38,612 nt of DNA, taken from an uncultured Alistipes sp. Its GTDB lineage: Bacteria > Bacteroidota > Bacteroidia > Bacteroidales > Rikenellaceae. Under the pieces are notes generated by a model. The model was not told the DNA's origin. It searched no databases and saw only the letters and a program-made list of their open reading frames with translations. The stretch's first letter is position 1, and every line of letters starts with the position of its first letter. Below are positions 26,377 to 32,893 of the stretch, piece by piece. Where the stretch lies: positions 1 to 38,612 of the forward strand of contig CANPHE010000023.1 of assembly GCA_947573795.1 (NCBI GenBank), read 5' to 3'. The translations under genes were made by a program, and so were the position numbers.

Positions 26377-27428
26377 AGCAAACCTCCCGTATTGGTTTTC
26401 GACGGGGTGGGGATCGGTGCGACGCGTTCGCCTTCCGTCAAACAATGCACTCCGGTTACGACGATTCGTTCGCCTTCCGTCAGGCCGTGCGCGATTGTCG
26501 CCGTCCCGTCCGTATGCAATCGCACGATTTCGACTTGGCGCCGTGCGATCGTTCCGTCTTGCCGGCAGACCCATACGCAACTGTTATCTTCATGGTGAAA
26601 AAGGGCGGAAGCGGGAATCTTGATCGAGGTGTCCGTTTCGTGCCGCAGTGCGACTTCGACCATTGCATTCATGCCGGGTGTCGCGGCAGTCTTCCCGTCC
26701 GCAGGCAATGCCAGCCGCACGGCATAGAGCTGATTGGCATTCGCACTCGGCTCGATATGGAGCAGGTGCAGCGGGATTTTCGCGCCCTGCATGCAGTCGA
26801 ATGCCGCCGTGAACGAGACGATTTCTCTACGACGGATATAGGTCGATGCCGGAATGAAAATCTCCACTTCGGGAACTCGGTCCGAGAGCATCGTGAGGAC
26901 GGGCATGCCTGCCGCAACGACCGTAGGCGGATCGAAACGGCTGTGTTTTACCCATCCGTCGAACGGGGCGTACAGTTTCGTATCGGTCAGTTGATTCTTG
27001 GCATTCTCGTATTTCGCCGTGATCTGCTGCAATCCGTAGCGTGCCTTGTCATAAGCGTCGGCCGTGGCGACATCTTGCTCGTAAAGTGCAATCACTCTTT
27101 CGGCCTCGGCCTTGATGCTGCGGTATTCCCCTTCGACAGCCTGCAATTGCAGTTCGTAATCGCGCGGATCCATCTCGGCGATGAGCTCGCCACGACGAAC
27201 GAAAGCTCCGTCGGTCGCGTGGATACGTTGTAACGTACCGGAAACCTTGAATGCGAGGTTCACCTCTTCGGCGGCTTTTACATGACCGGGAAATTCGAAC
27301 ATATCGCAGTCGATGGCCGTTTTGACGGTATCGATGCGCACGAGCGGTACAGGCGCCTGCTGTTGCCGCTGTCCGCATCCGGCAAGGAACAGGGCTGCCG
27401 CCGTTGTTATGATTAATTTATGGAACAT
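26373..27428 (-). CDS. RND efflux adaptor (membrane fusion) lipoprotein
   Basis: 351 residues from the ATG at 27428. The signal peptide ends in LFLAGC, a good lipobox, followed by GQRQQQ. Domains in order are the N-terminal lipoyl half (VNLAFKVSGTLQRIHA), an alpha hairpin (about residues 95-145), the second lipoyl half (YAPFDGWVKHSRFDPP) and the beta-barrel and membrane-proximal parts. It bridges pump and outer membrane channel. First gene of the operon; a 42-codon upstream extension was rejected because the lipoprotein signal begins at Met 27428. Confidence 0.94.
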   Translation of the reverse strand: MFHKLIITTAAALFLAGCGQRQQQAPVPLVRIDTVKTAIDCDMFEFPGHVKAAEEVNLAFKVSGTLQRIHATDGAFVRRGELIAEMDPRDYELQLQAVEGEYRSIKAEAERVIALYEQDVATADAYDKARYGLQQITAKYENAKNQLTDTKLYAPFDGWVKHSRFDPPTVVAAGMPVLTMLSDRVPEVEIFIPASTYIRRREIVSFTAAFDCMQGAKIPLHLLHIEPSANANQLYAVRLALPADGKTAATPGMNAMVEVALRHETDTSIKIPASALFHHEDNSCVWVCRQDGTIARRQVEIVRLHTDGTATIAHGLTEGERIVVTGVHCLTEGERVAPIPTPSKTNTGGLL

Positions 27429-27454
27429 AGAAATTATGGTTTGGATTTTCAATA

Positions 27455-27485
27455 CAAAAGTATCGGATAACCGTCGTTTCGTAAA
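27455..27485 (-). promoter_or_regulatory. Promoter of the efflux operon
   Basis: On the - strand the -7 box TACTTTTG (complement of 27455-27462) is identical to the upxY -7 box; 19 nt upstream is TTTA (complement of 27482-27485), one base off the TTTG consensus. Expected start near 27448, about 20 nt before the adaptor ATG. Confidence 0.55.
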
Positions 27486-27512
27486 TAGCGATTTTACGGT
27501 TATATTATGCGA

Positions 27513-27520
27513 TATGTTTG
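27513..27520 (+). promoter_or_regulatory. -7 box for the divergent AraC gene
   Basis: TATGTTTG matches TAnnTTTG; a TTTT lies 17 nt upstream in place of a clear TTTG. A start near 27527 would leave a 65-nt leader before the ATG at 27592. It lies about 50 nt from the divergent efflux promoter, so a single bound regulator could reach both. Confidence 0.4.
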
Positions 27521-27591
27521 ATTTTGCAAATTCAATGCGGCGAATCATGTGCATTCTGTCGGTTTTTCATACATTTGCAAAAATAAATGGC

Positions 27592-28449
27592 ATGAACAGG
27601 GAAGAAAACCTCGAATTAGAGCTCGATGAGGTAGATGCTGCGGATATAGGGCGATACCATCGGGTCGTGCATCTGGAAAAGAACGGGTTTCTGCTGTGCA
27701 AACAGGGCCGGATAACGCTCGGCATGGACGATAAGGAATTCGATCTGCATGCGGGAGAGCTTTACATTTATCCGGCATTCTCACAAACCGTCGTCCTCCG
27801 TTACAGCAATGATCTGAAAGCGACGATCGGAATGGCCGATTTCGACTTTTCGTTTTCGTCGCTCGAAAGCGTGTCCGACACTCGGAGCCTTGTCTATATC
27901 CGTTTCAATCCCGTCGTTCGATTGACGGACGAACAATACCGCCGCATCGAGGAGTTGATCGGCTTGGTCCGGCAGCGTCAGGTCGGAGCTTCCGTCATCG
28001 GCCGGCAGGTCGTCGCTGCGCTCGTGCAGGCATTCTGCTTCGAAGTGTTGGATGCTTATATCGCGAACCATCCGGTCGGACAGGAAAAGACGACGCACCG
28101 GGATAATGTATTCCGTAAGTTTCTGGTCGCTTTATACGGTAATTTTCGCATGCGGCGCAATGTGGGGTTTTATGCGCGGGAATTGTGTCTGTCGCCACGC
28201 TACTTTGCCACTTTGATTCGGGAAAGGTCGGGCAAGACGCCCGCCGAGTGGATTTCGATGTTCGTCATCGCCGAGGCCAAACGCCGGCTTTCCGAACTGC
28301 AGGTGAGTATCAAGGAGATTGCTATGGCACTCAATTTCCCGAGCCAGTCGCTTTTCGGGCGTTATTTCAAACTTTATGCGGGCATGTCGCCGTCAGACTA
28401 TCGGGCCTCAGTAGGTGTCGCGAATAAAAGTGTGAATGACAATGAATAA
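27592..28449 (+). CDS. AraC family transcriptional regulator, divergent from the efflux operon
   Basis: 285 residues from the ATG at 27592 (MNREENLELELDEV); the frame is open far upstream but across the promoter region and into the adaptor gene. N-terminal cupin-like part: LLCKQGRITLGMDDKEFDL and ELYIYPAFSQTVV. C-terminal helix-turn-helix pair: VGFYARELCLSPRYFATL and VSIKEIAMALNFPSQSLFG followed by RYFKLYAGMSPSDYR. Its head-to-head position with the adaptor gene makes it the probable local regulator of the pump (inference). It ends 19 nt before direct-repeat copy B. Confidence 0.9.
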   Translation: MNREENLELELDEVDAADIGRYHRVVHLEKNGFLLCKQGRITLGMDDKEFDLHAGELYIYPAFSQTVVLRYSNDLKATIGMADFDFSFSSLESVSDTRSLVYIRFNPVVRLTDEQYRRIEELIGLVRQRQVGASVIGRQVVAALVQAFCFEVLDAYIANHPVGQEKTTHRDNVFRKFLVALYGNFRMRRNVGFYARELCLSPRYFATLIRERSGKTPAEWISMFVIAEAKRRLSELQVSIKEIAMALNFPSQSLFGRYFKLYAGMSPSDYRASVGVANKSVNDNE

Positions 28450-28467
28450 ACGGAGGTTATTACGACA

Positions 28468-28489
28468 GCAACATACAACTTTTACACCG
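28468..28489 (+). repeat. Intergenic direct repeat (copy B) after the efflux regulator gene
   Basis: GCAACATACAACTTTTACACCG. It matches copy A at 21764-21787 except that A has TAT after GCAAC and three rather than four T in the T-run. Same orientation as copy A, 6.7 kb apart, with the whole efflux module between. Confidence 0.5.
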
Positions 28490-28504
28490 TGTTAGTTTTT
28501 TGCC

Positions 28505-28692
28505 AGCCGATTCGTTCAGGACAGTCGTATACTCGCGGCTTTTGGCTGTGCTCCAATTATTCGGTTCGATCGCATGCTTGACCGAGGCCTCGGCACGTGA
28601 GCCGTCGATGGTCGGTCGCATGAATACGGGCTTCGACCGCTTTGTCGAGTTTCGTCTTGCGGATGTAGAAAAGCAGGTTGAAGGTAGCTTTT
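28505..28692 (-). pseudogene. Tyrosine recombinase (integrase) N-terminal remnant, frameshifted
   Basis: Read on the - strand, one frame gives ATFNLLFYIRKTKLDKAVEA and, after a +1 shift, another gives PVFMRPTIDGSRAEASVK, HAIEPNNW and STAKSREYTTVLNE. This is the arm-DNA-binding N-terminus typical of Bacteroidetes integrases, where such text is continuous. There is no catalytic domain: the sequence ends about 15 nt before repeat copy B and the AraC gene. It is thus an old, truncated integrase lying about 200 nt from tRNA-Asp, pointing away from the tRNA gene. Confidence 0.7.
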
Positions 28693-28842
28693 ATAAATAC
28701 TGTTTTTCAGATTCGTAATCTTTCATCCGTCGTGTAAAACTTATATTATAGCTTTATTTGGCGGACTTTCCCGAGGCTTGTTCCGGTGCCCCGAGTAAGC
28801 CGCCGCCAACGCGTATTCTTTTCTGTCAAGCCGCATAAAAGA

Positions 28843-28876
28843 AAAGACACTGCAATGGTTGATTTGCAGTGTCTTT
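28843..28876 (-). terminator. Rho-independent terminator downstream of tRNA-Asp
   Basis: A perfect 13-bp stem, AAAGACACTGCAA with TTGCAGTGTCTTT, and an 8-nt loop; on the - strand it is followed by TCTTTT. It lies 21 nt past the CCA end of the tRNA. Confidence 0.8.
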
Positions 28877-28897
28877 ATCGGCTATTAGATGTCTTTC

Positions 28898-28974
28898 TGG
28901 CGGTGCGTAGGGGACTCGAACCCCTGACCCCGTGCGTGACAGGCACGTATTCTAACCAGCTGAACTAACGCACC
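28898..28974 (-). tRNA. tRNA-Asp (anticodon GTC)
   Basis: Read on the - strand: acceptor GGTGCGT pairs with ACGCACC, D-arm GTTC...GAAT, anticodon stem CGTGC/GCACG with loop CTGTCAC (anticodon GTC), T-arm AGGGG TTCGAGT CCCCT, discriminator G and an encoded CCA end. All four helices form, so the gene is intact despite the integrase remnant nearby. It lies 54 nt after the rsmD stop on the same strand and ahead of a strong terminator. Confidence 0.96.
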
Positions 28975-29028
28975 ATTCTGGTATTGCGAGTGCAAAGGTA
29001 ATATAAAATTCCGAATGTGCAATGATTT

Positions 29029-29565
29029 TTATTCTTTTTTGAAAAAAGAAAATTGCACGCTTCCATAACTCCTTAATTGCCAGAATCCGGGATAATCTGA
29101 AAAATCCTTCTCCTTGGAGTGCTCGAAAACGAAAAGACCTCCGTCGCGGAGCAAATCGTTGTCTCGGACCAGTTCGATAACCCGTTCGCTGCCTTCCAGA
29201 TCGTAGGGGGCGTCTGAGAAAATCAGGTCGAATTGTTTGGGGCAGCTTTTCAGATAGAGAAAAACATTCGCTTTGACCGGATAGAGATTCCGGCAGTCCA
29301 GCGCAACGGCCGTTTGTCGGATGAAATTGTAGTGCACCGGATTGATCTCCACGGCTGTAATGCTCCGCGCGCCCCGCGATGCGAATTCGTAGCTGATCGA
29401 ACCCGTTCCGGCAAAGAGATCGAGCACGTCGCACTCCTCGAAATCGACGAGATTGCCCAGGACGTTGAACAGATTCTCCTTGGCGAAATCGGTCGTCGGC
29501 CGTGCCCGCAGGTTCTTGGGCGGATTGATTGCGCGCCCTTTGTATTTTCCGCTGATTATTCGCAT
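29029..29565 (-). CDS. rsmD: 16S rRNA (guanine(966)-N(2))-methyltransferase
   Basis: 178 residues. It methylates G966 (E. coli numbering) of 16S rRNA with SAM. It starts MRIISGKYKGRAINPP and has RPTTDFAKENLFNVLG, SAM motif I DVLDLFAGTGSISYEF near residue 47, the acidic AVEINP, and the catalytic motif IV FSDAPYDL near residue 117, with DAPY in place of the commoner DPPY, an accepted variant. Its start overlaps the end of the DUF3822 gene by 10 nt, so the two are translationally linked. Confidence 0.93.
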   Translation of the reverse strand: MRIISGKYKGRAINPPKNLRARPTTDFAKENLFNVLGNLVDFEECDVLDLFAGTGSISYEFASRGARSITAVEINPVHYNFIRQTAVALDCRNLYPVKANVFLYLKSCPKQFDLIFSDAPYDLEGSERVIELVRDNDLLRDGGLFVFEHSKEKDFSDYPGFWQLRSYGSVQFSFFKKE

Positions 29566-30173
29566 ATCGTTTTTTTGAATCGGTTCCGCAGCCGTTTGTC
29601 AAGTGCGCGATCGGTATCGCCCGTATAACGGAGGGTAAATTGCGCCAACGGAAATACGGCGTTCAGTCTTTCGAACAGGTATTCGGTGTCCGTGGGATCG
29701 GATATGGCTATGACCTCGGCGAACTGCAATCCGTCGTCGTATACCTTTATATATAGCAATTCCGGAGTATGCCGCATCCATACCGTCGGGCCTTCGATCT
29801 TCAGTTCGTGCAACAGCGGGGTAGTGTATCGTGCCCGGGAGCCGAACAGCGGTTCGATGCGCCGAGCGGTCGGCTCGTCGAGCGTCATCAAGGCGATCGC
29901 CGGAGCCGTCGAGTCGCTCGTTACGATCCGATCGTTTTCGCCGACCGTTATTCCCGCGGCAGCCAGCAAGGCGGCCGCTTTTTCCGGTGCGAATGCCTCT
30001 GCGGGAACGAGCAGTGTGCCGGGAGTCAGCAATTCGATCTCGACGGGTGTTTCGCTCTCCTCGGGCTTATGATTCTCCAGCGGAGGGAATGAAAAAGAGT
30101 GCCCATCCGACGTACGCCGAATGGACACTTTGTTTGCTGTTCGCGGAGTCTTATTCCCAGTTACCGGCCTCAT
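29556..30173 (-). CDS. DUF3822 family protein
   Basis: 205 residues from the ATG at 30173, which overlaps the upstream gene by 23 nt. A GTG at 30128 would start at SIRRTSDGHSFSFPP, near where the family's conserved part begins, without overlap; that 190-residue version is quite possible. Recognised from SIRRTSDGHSFSF, the central EVIAISDPTDTEYLFERLN and its invariable position before rsmD in Bacteroidetes. The family has an actin-like fold by general annotation but no known function. It is shorter than many members (around 250 residues or more), mostly in the middle. Confidence 0.7.
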   Translation of the reverse strand: MRPVTGNKTPRTANKVSIRRTSDGHSFSFPPLENHKPEESETPVEIELLTPGTLLVPAEAFAPEKAAALLAAAGITVGENDRIVTSDSTAPAIALMTLDEPTARRIEPLFGSRARYTTPLLHELKIEGPTVWMRHTPELLYIKVYDDGLQFAEVIAISDPTDTEYLFERLNAVFPLAQFTLRYTGDTDRALDKRLRNRFKKTICE

Positions 30174-30789
30174 TGTTACCAGCTTCCATGGAACCGAATT
30201 TCACACCGGCGTAGCGGTTGAAGTTGTTCACCTCGTCGTCGATCAGATTGACGATCTCCTGGCGATAGTTTACCGTATCGAGGAACGCCTTGTAAGGTGC
30301 TCGGCACTCGACGATCGGAATCACGACCTTGGACTCGGTGGTGATGATACCAGCCTCGAGGATGTACTGCGCTTTGTTGTCCGTGCCGGGGATGAAGCGC
30401 AACTCTGCCACGTCCTGACGGGAAAGTTTTTTGGGCGAGAAAATCGTATCGATGACTGCTACCTTGAATTTCTCGATATTCTTGCGGCCCGATTTCTTCA
30501 GCATGGCCATAGCCACCGAGTCGTCTTCGTCGACGATCTTGCGCTCGAGTTCGAGCGTGTCGGTCAGGATGAACGATGCGAGCGTGTCGAAGTCGGCCGT
30601 AAAACGCTGATACTTCGTCTTGAAGGCGCGCTCTGCGGTGCGAATGTCCTTGATACGTTCGATGACGAGCGCCTTCTTGTTCTTAAGTTCGTTCTCGAAC
30701 TGAATCGGGGTCGAGATCTGCACGTAGATCCAATAAACGAGACCCACGATGAGCAGCGCGAGAATGATTTGAGCGATTTTCTTTCCCAT
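30151..30789 (-). CDS. Single-pass membrane protein of unknown function
   Basis: 212 residues. One N-terminal TM helix (about residues 5-25, AQIILALLIVGLVYWIYVQI) is followed by a charged, helical region (ENELKNKKALVIERIKDIRT, AERAFKTKYQRFTADFDTLA) and a soluble C-terminus. The layout resembles a pseudopilin-like or Bacteroidales-specific envelope protein: a short cytosolic end, TM and long helix leading into a small domain, but no pilin cleavage motif is seen. I do not recognise a function. It heads a - strand unit with the DUF3822 gene and rsmD, and diverges from the helicase gene across 41 nt. Confidence 0.75.
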   Translation of the reverse strand: MGKKIAQIILALLIVGLVYWIYVQISTPIQFENELKNKKALVIERIKDIRTAERAFKTKYQRFTADFDTLASFILTDTLELERKIVDEDDSVAMAMLKKSGRKNIEKFKVAVIDTIFSPKKLSRQDVAELRFIPGTDNKAQYILEAGIITTESKVVIPIVECRAPYKAFLDTVNYRQEIVNLIDDEVNNFNRYAGVKFGSMEAGNNEAGNWE

Positions 30790-30804
30790 TTTGATATTTG
30801 TTAT

Positions 30805-30822
30805 TAAGTTTGTACAAAAATA
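30805..30822. promoter_or_regulatory. Closely packed divergent -7 boxes
   Basis: TAAGTTTG (30805-30812, + strand) points at the helicase gene; TATTTTTG (complement of 30815-30822) points at the membrane-protein gene. Both match TAnnTTTG and lie 2 nt apart in the 41-nt gap. Neither has a perfect TTTG at -33, so confidence is limited. Leaders would be very short. Confidence 0.35.
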
Positions 30823-30830
30823 ATTCTGCG

Positions 30831-32246
30831 ATGTTTAGTACACGTATTGCGACCCAAATTTACGCTAAAATTTGTTTCGAAACAACCCTTGGACAAAAAA
30901 AAATCATAGAAATGTTGTCCGAATATCTTGCGGACGACGATTTTTCCAGGATTTTCGTGCTCAACGGGTATGCCGGTACGGGTAAAACGACGCTGATAGC
31001 CGCTTTGGTCGGAGCGCTCAAGGAGTTGGGTGTCAAACCGGTGCTGCTCGCACCGACGGGGCGCGCCGCCAAGGTCCTGGCGCAGTATGCCCGCGAAAAA
31101 GCGCTGACGATCCACAAACGCATCTACCGTCAGCGGACCAATGCCGACTACGATACGAAATATTCGCTGAATATCAATACGGAACGGGATGCCGTCTTCA
31201 TCGTCGACGAGGCTTCGATGCTCTCCGATTCGTCGCGCGACGGCGGACAGTTCGGCGGCGGTTCGCTGTTGGAGGACCTGGTGCAATATGTCCGAAGCGG
31301 GCGTGCCTGCCGGCTGATTCTGGTGGGCGACAGCGCTCAGCTGCCGCCGGTCGGTGCCGATTTCAGTCCGGCGCTCGACCCGGCAGCGATGTCCTGTTTC
31401 GGCGAGGTGGTCTACGGGACGCTGGACGAGGTGGTCCGCCAGCAAACCCAGTCGGGCATTCTGTTCAATGCCACGCTCGTGCGCTGCATGCTCGAGAACA
31501 ATATCTGCGAGGTTCCGCGTTTCGACCTGAATTATCCCGATATCGAGGCGCTCGAAGGGGGCGAGTTTCTGGAGAAACTTCAGGACTGCTATGCCCGTTA
31601 CGGACGCGATGAAACGATCGTCGTGACGCGTTCGAACAAACGGGCCAACCGCTATAACGAAGGTATTCGCCGCAACGTGCTCTATGCCGAGGAGGAGATC
31701 GAGAGCAACGACATGCTGATGGTCGTCAAGAACAACTACTATTATCCGGAGCATACCGAGCAGTGTCCGATGAATTTCATCGCCAACGGCGATATCGCGC
31801 GATTGCGGCGTATCCGGCGTTTCGAGGAGTTCTACGGGTTCCGTTTCGCACAGGCAGTGCTCGAATTTCCCGATTACGACGACGCAGCGATCGAGTGCCG
31901 CATCTTGCTCGACACGATCGCTTCGGAGTCGCCTTCGCTCACGCGTGACGAGTCGTCGCGGCTTTTCTACGAGGTGGAGAAGGATTACCTCGACATCAAA
32001 AGCAAACTCAAACGCTTCAAGGAGATTCGCGAAAATCCCCATTTCAATGCCGTGCAGGTGAAGTTTTCCTACGCCGTGACGTGCCACAAGGCGCAGGGCG
32101 GCCAGTGGCGGGCGGTCTTCGTGGACCGTTGCCTGTTCGGCGACGAACCCATGACGCGCGACATGCTGCGGTGGCTCTATACGGCTCTTACGCGTGCCAC
32201 CGAAAAACTCTATTTGGTTAATTTCGATGACAGATTCTATGCTTAG
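30831..32246 (+). CDS. RecD-like ATP-dependent DNA helicase (SF1B)
   Basis: 471 residues from the ATG at 30831; eleven more codons are open upstream but would start inside the divergent promoter region. Walker A GYAGTGKTTLIAAL near residue 43, LLAPTGRAAKVLAQYA (motif Ia), Walker B VFIVDEASMLSD, motif III LVGDSAQLPPVG, and at the C-terminus the UvrD-like VTCHKAQGGQWRAVFVD and LYTALTRATEKLYLV. This is the short stand-alone RecD2/AAA_30 form, probably acting in DNA repair or recombination; no RecB or RecC is nearby. It overlaps the start of the UDG-like gene. Confidence 0.9.
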   Translation: MFSTRIATQIYAKICFETTLGQKKIIEMLSEYLADDDFSRIFVLNGYAGTGKTTLIAALVGALKELGVKPVLLAPTGRAAKVLAQYAREKALTIHKRIYRQRTNADYDTKYSLNINTERDAVFIVDEASMLSDSSRDGGQFGGGSLLEDLVQYVRSGRACRLILVGDSAQLPPVGADFSPALDPAAMSCFGEVVYGTLDEVVRQQTQSGILFNATLVRCMLENNICEVPRFDLNYPDIEALEGGEFLEKLQDCYARYGRDETIVVTRSNKRANRYNEGIRRNVLYAEEEIESNDMLMVVKNNYYYPEHTEQCPMNFIANGDIARLRRIRRFEEFYGFRFAQAVLEFPDYDDAAIECRILLDTIASESPSLTRDESSRLFYEVEKDYLDIKSKLKRFKEIRENPHFNAVQVKFSYAVTCHKAQGGQWRAVFVDRCLFGDEPMTRDMLRWLYTALTRATEKLYLVNFDDRFYA

Positions 32247-32814
32247 CGAACTGCATCCCCTCGAATCTTTCCTGCCCGAAAACGCCCGCATACTGATGCT
32301 GGGTAGCTTCCCGCCGCAACGCAAGCGGTGGTCGATGGACTTTTTCTATCCCAATCTGCAAAATGACATGTGGCGTATCGTCGGCTATCTCGCCGCGGGT
32401 GATAAGGCGCATTTTCTGACTGCGGACGGTCGGCGATTCGACCGCGAACGGATCGCGACCTTTTGCCGCGAGCGGGGTATCGCGCTTTACGACACGGCCG
32501 TCGAGGTCGTGCGGCTGCGCGACAATGCGTCGGATAATTTCCTGCAAGTCGTGCGCGAGGTCGATCTCGCGGCGCTCCTGGCGCGCATTCCGGTCTGCCG
32601 GACGATCGTGACGACCGGGCAGAAGGCGACCGACACCCTGTGCGCCATCGTGGGGTGCGGGCAGCCTCCGGTCGGCGGTAGCGTGGAATTCGACTTCGCA
32701 GGACGGTCGATGACCCTTTGGCGGATGCCCTCCTCGTCGCGGGCCTATCCGCGGCCGGTCGAATGGAAGGCGGAGTTTTATCGCAAACCGTTCTCTGCCT
32801 GCGGGGTGCTGTAA
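32227..32814 (+). CDS. Uracil-DNA glycosylase-fold protein
   Basis: 195 residues from ATG 32227 (MTDSMLSELHP), overlapping the helicase stop by 20 nt; ATG 32239 (MLSELHP) with an 8-nt overlap is equally possible. The N-terminal LMLGSFPPQRKRWSMDFFYPN, split as LMLGSFPP and MDFFYPNLQNDMW, resembles motif A of the uracil/hypoxanthine-DNA glycosylase superfamily (GSxP...YYxxPxNxFW), and VTTGQKATDTL and MPSSSRAYP fit later strands. The catalytic Asp or Asn cannot be assigned. Coupling to a helicase gene supports a DNA-repair role, which remains inference. Confidence 0.75.
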   Translation: MTDSMLSELHPLESFLPENARILMLGSFPPQRKRWSMDFFYPNLQNDMWRIVGYLAAGDKAHFLTADGRRFDRERIATFCRERGIALYDTAVEVVRLRDNASDNFLQVVREVDLAALLARIPVCRTIVTTGQKATDTLCAIVGCGQPPVGGSVEFDFAGRSMTLWRMPSSSRAYPRPVEWKAEFYRKPFSACGVL

Positions 32815-32835
32815 TTGGGTGCTTCGGTTGAATAT

Positions 32836-32872
32836 ACCGCGCCCTTCCTCCGAGACCGGGGAAGGGCGCGGT
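32836..32872. terminator. Hairpin between convergent genes
   Basis: ACCGCGCCCTTCC (32836-32848) pairs exactly with GGAAGGGCGCGGT (32860-32872); loop 11 nt. It sits between the stops of the UDG-like gene and the lipoprotein gene, so it can serve both directions, though neither side has a long T-run. Confidence 0.6.
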
Positions 32873-32893
32873 TGCATGTAAGTCGTGGTCGAA

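Larger units (their letters stand above)
28450..28897. other. 448-bp non-coding region: repeat, integrase scar and terminator
   Basis: Between the AraC stop and tRNA-Asp there is no intact gene. It holds direct-repeat copy B (28468-28489), a frameshifted tyrosine-recombinase N-terminus on the - strand (about 28505-28692) and the tRNA terminator (28843-28876). The open frame on the + strand at 28500-28718 is the shadow of the integrase remnant. Confidence 0.6.

Noticed and set aside
28500..28718. 72-codon + strand open frame beside the tRNA gene
   Set aside because: The opposite strand spells a tyrosine-recombinase N-terminus in two frames; the + strand frame is its shadow.
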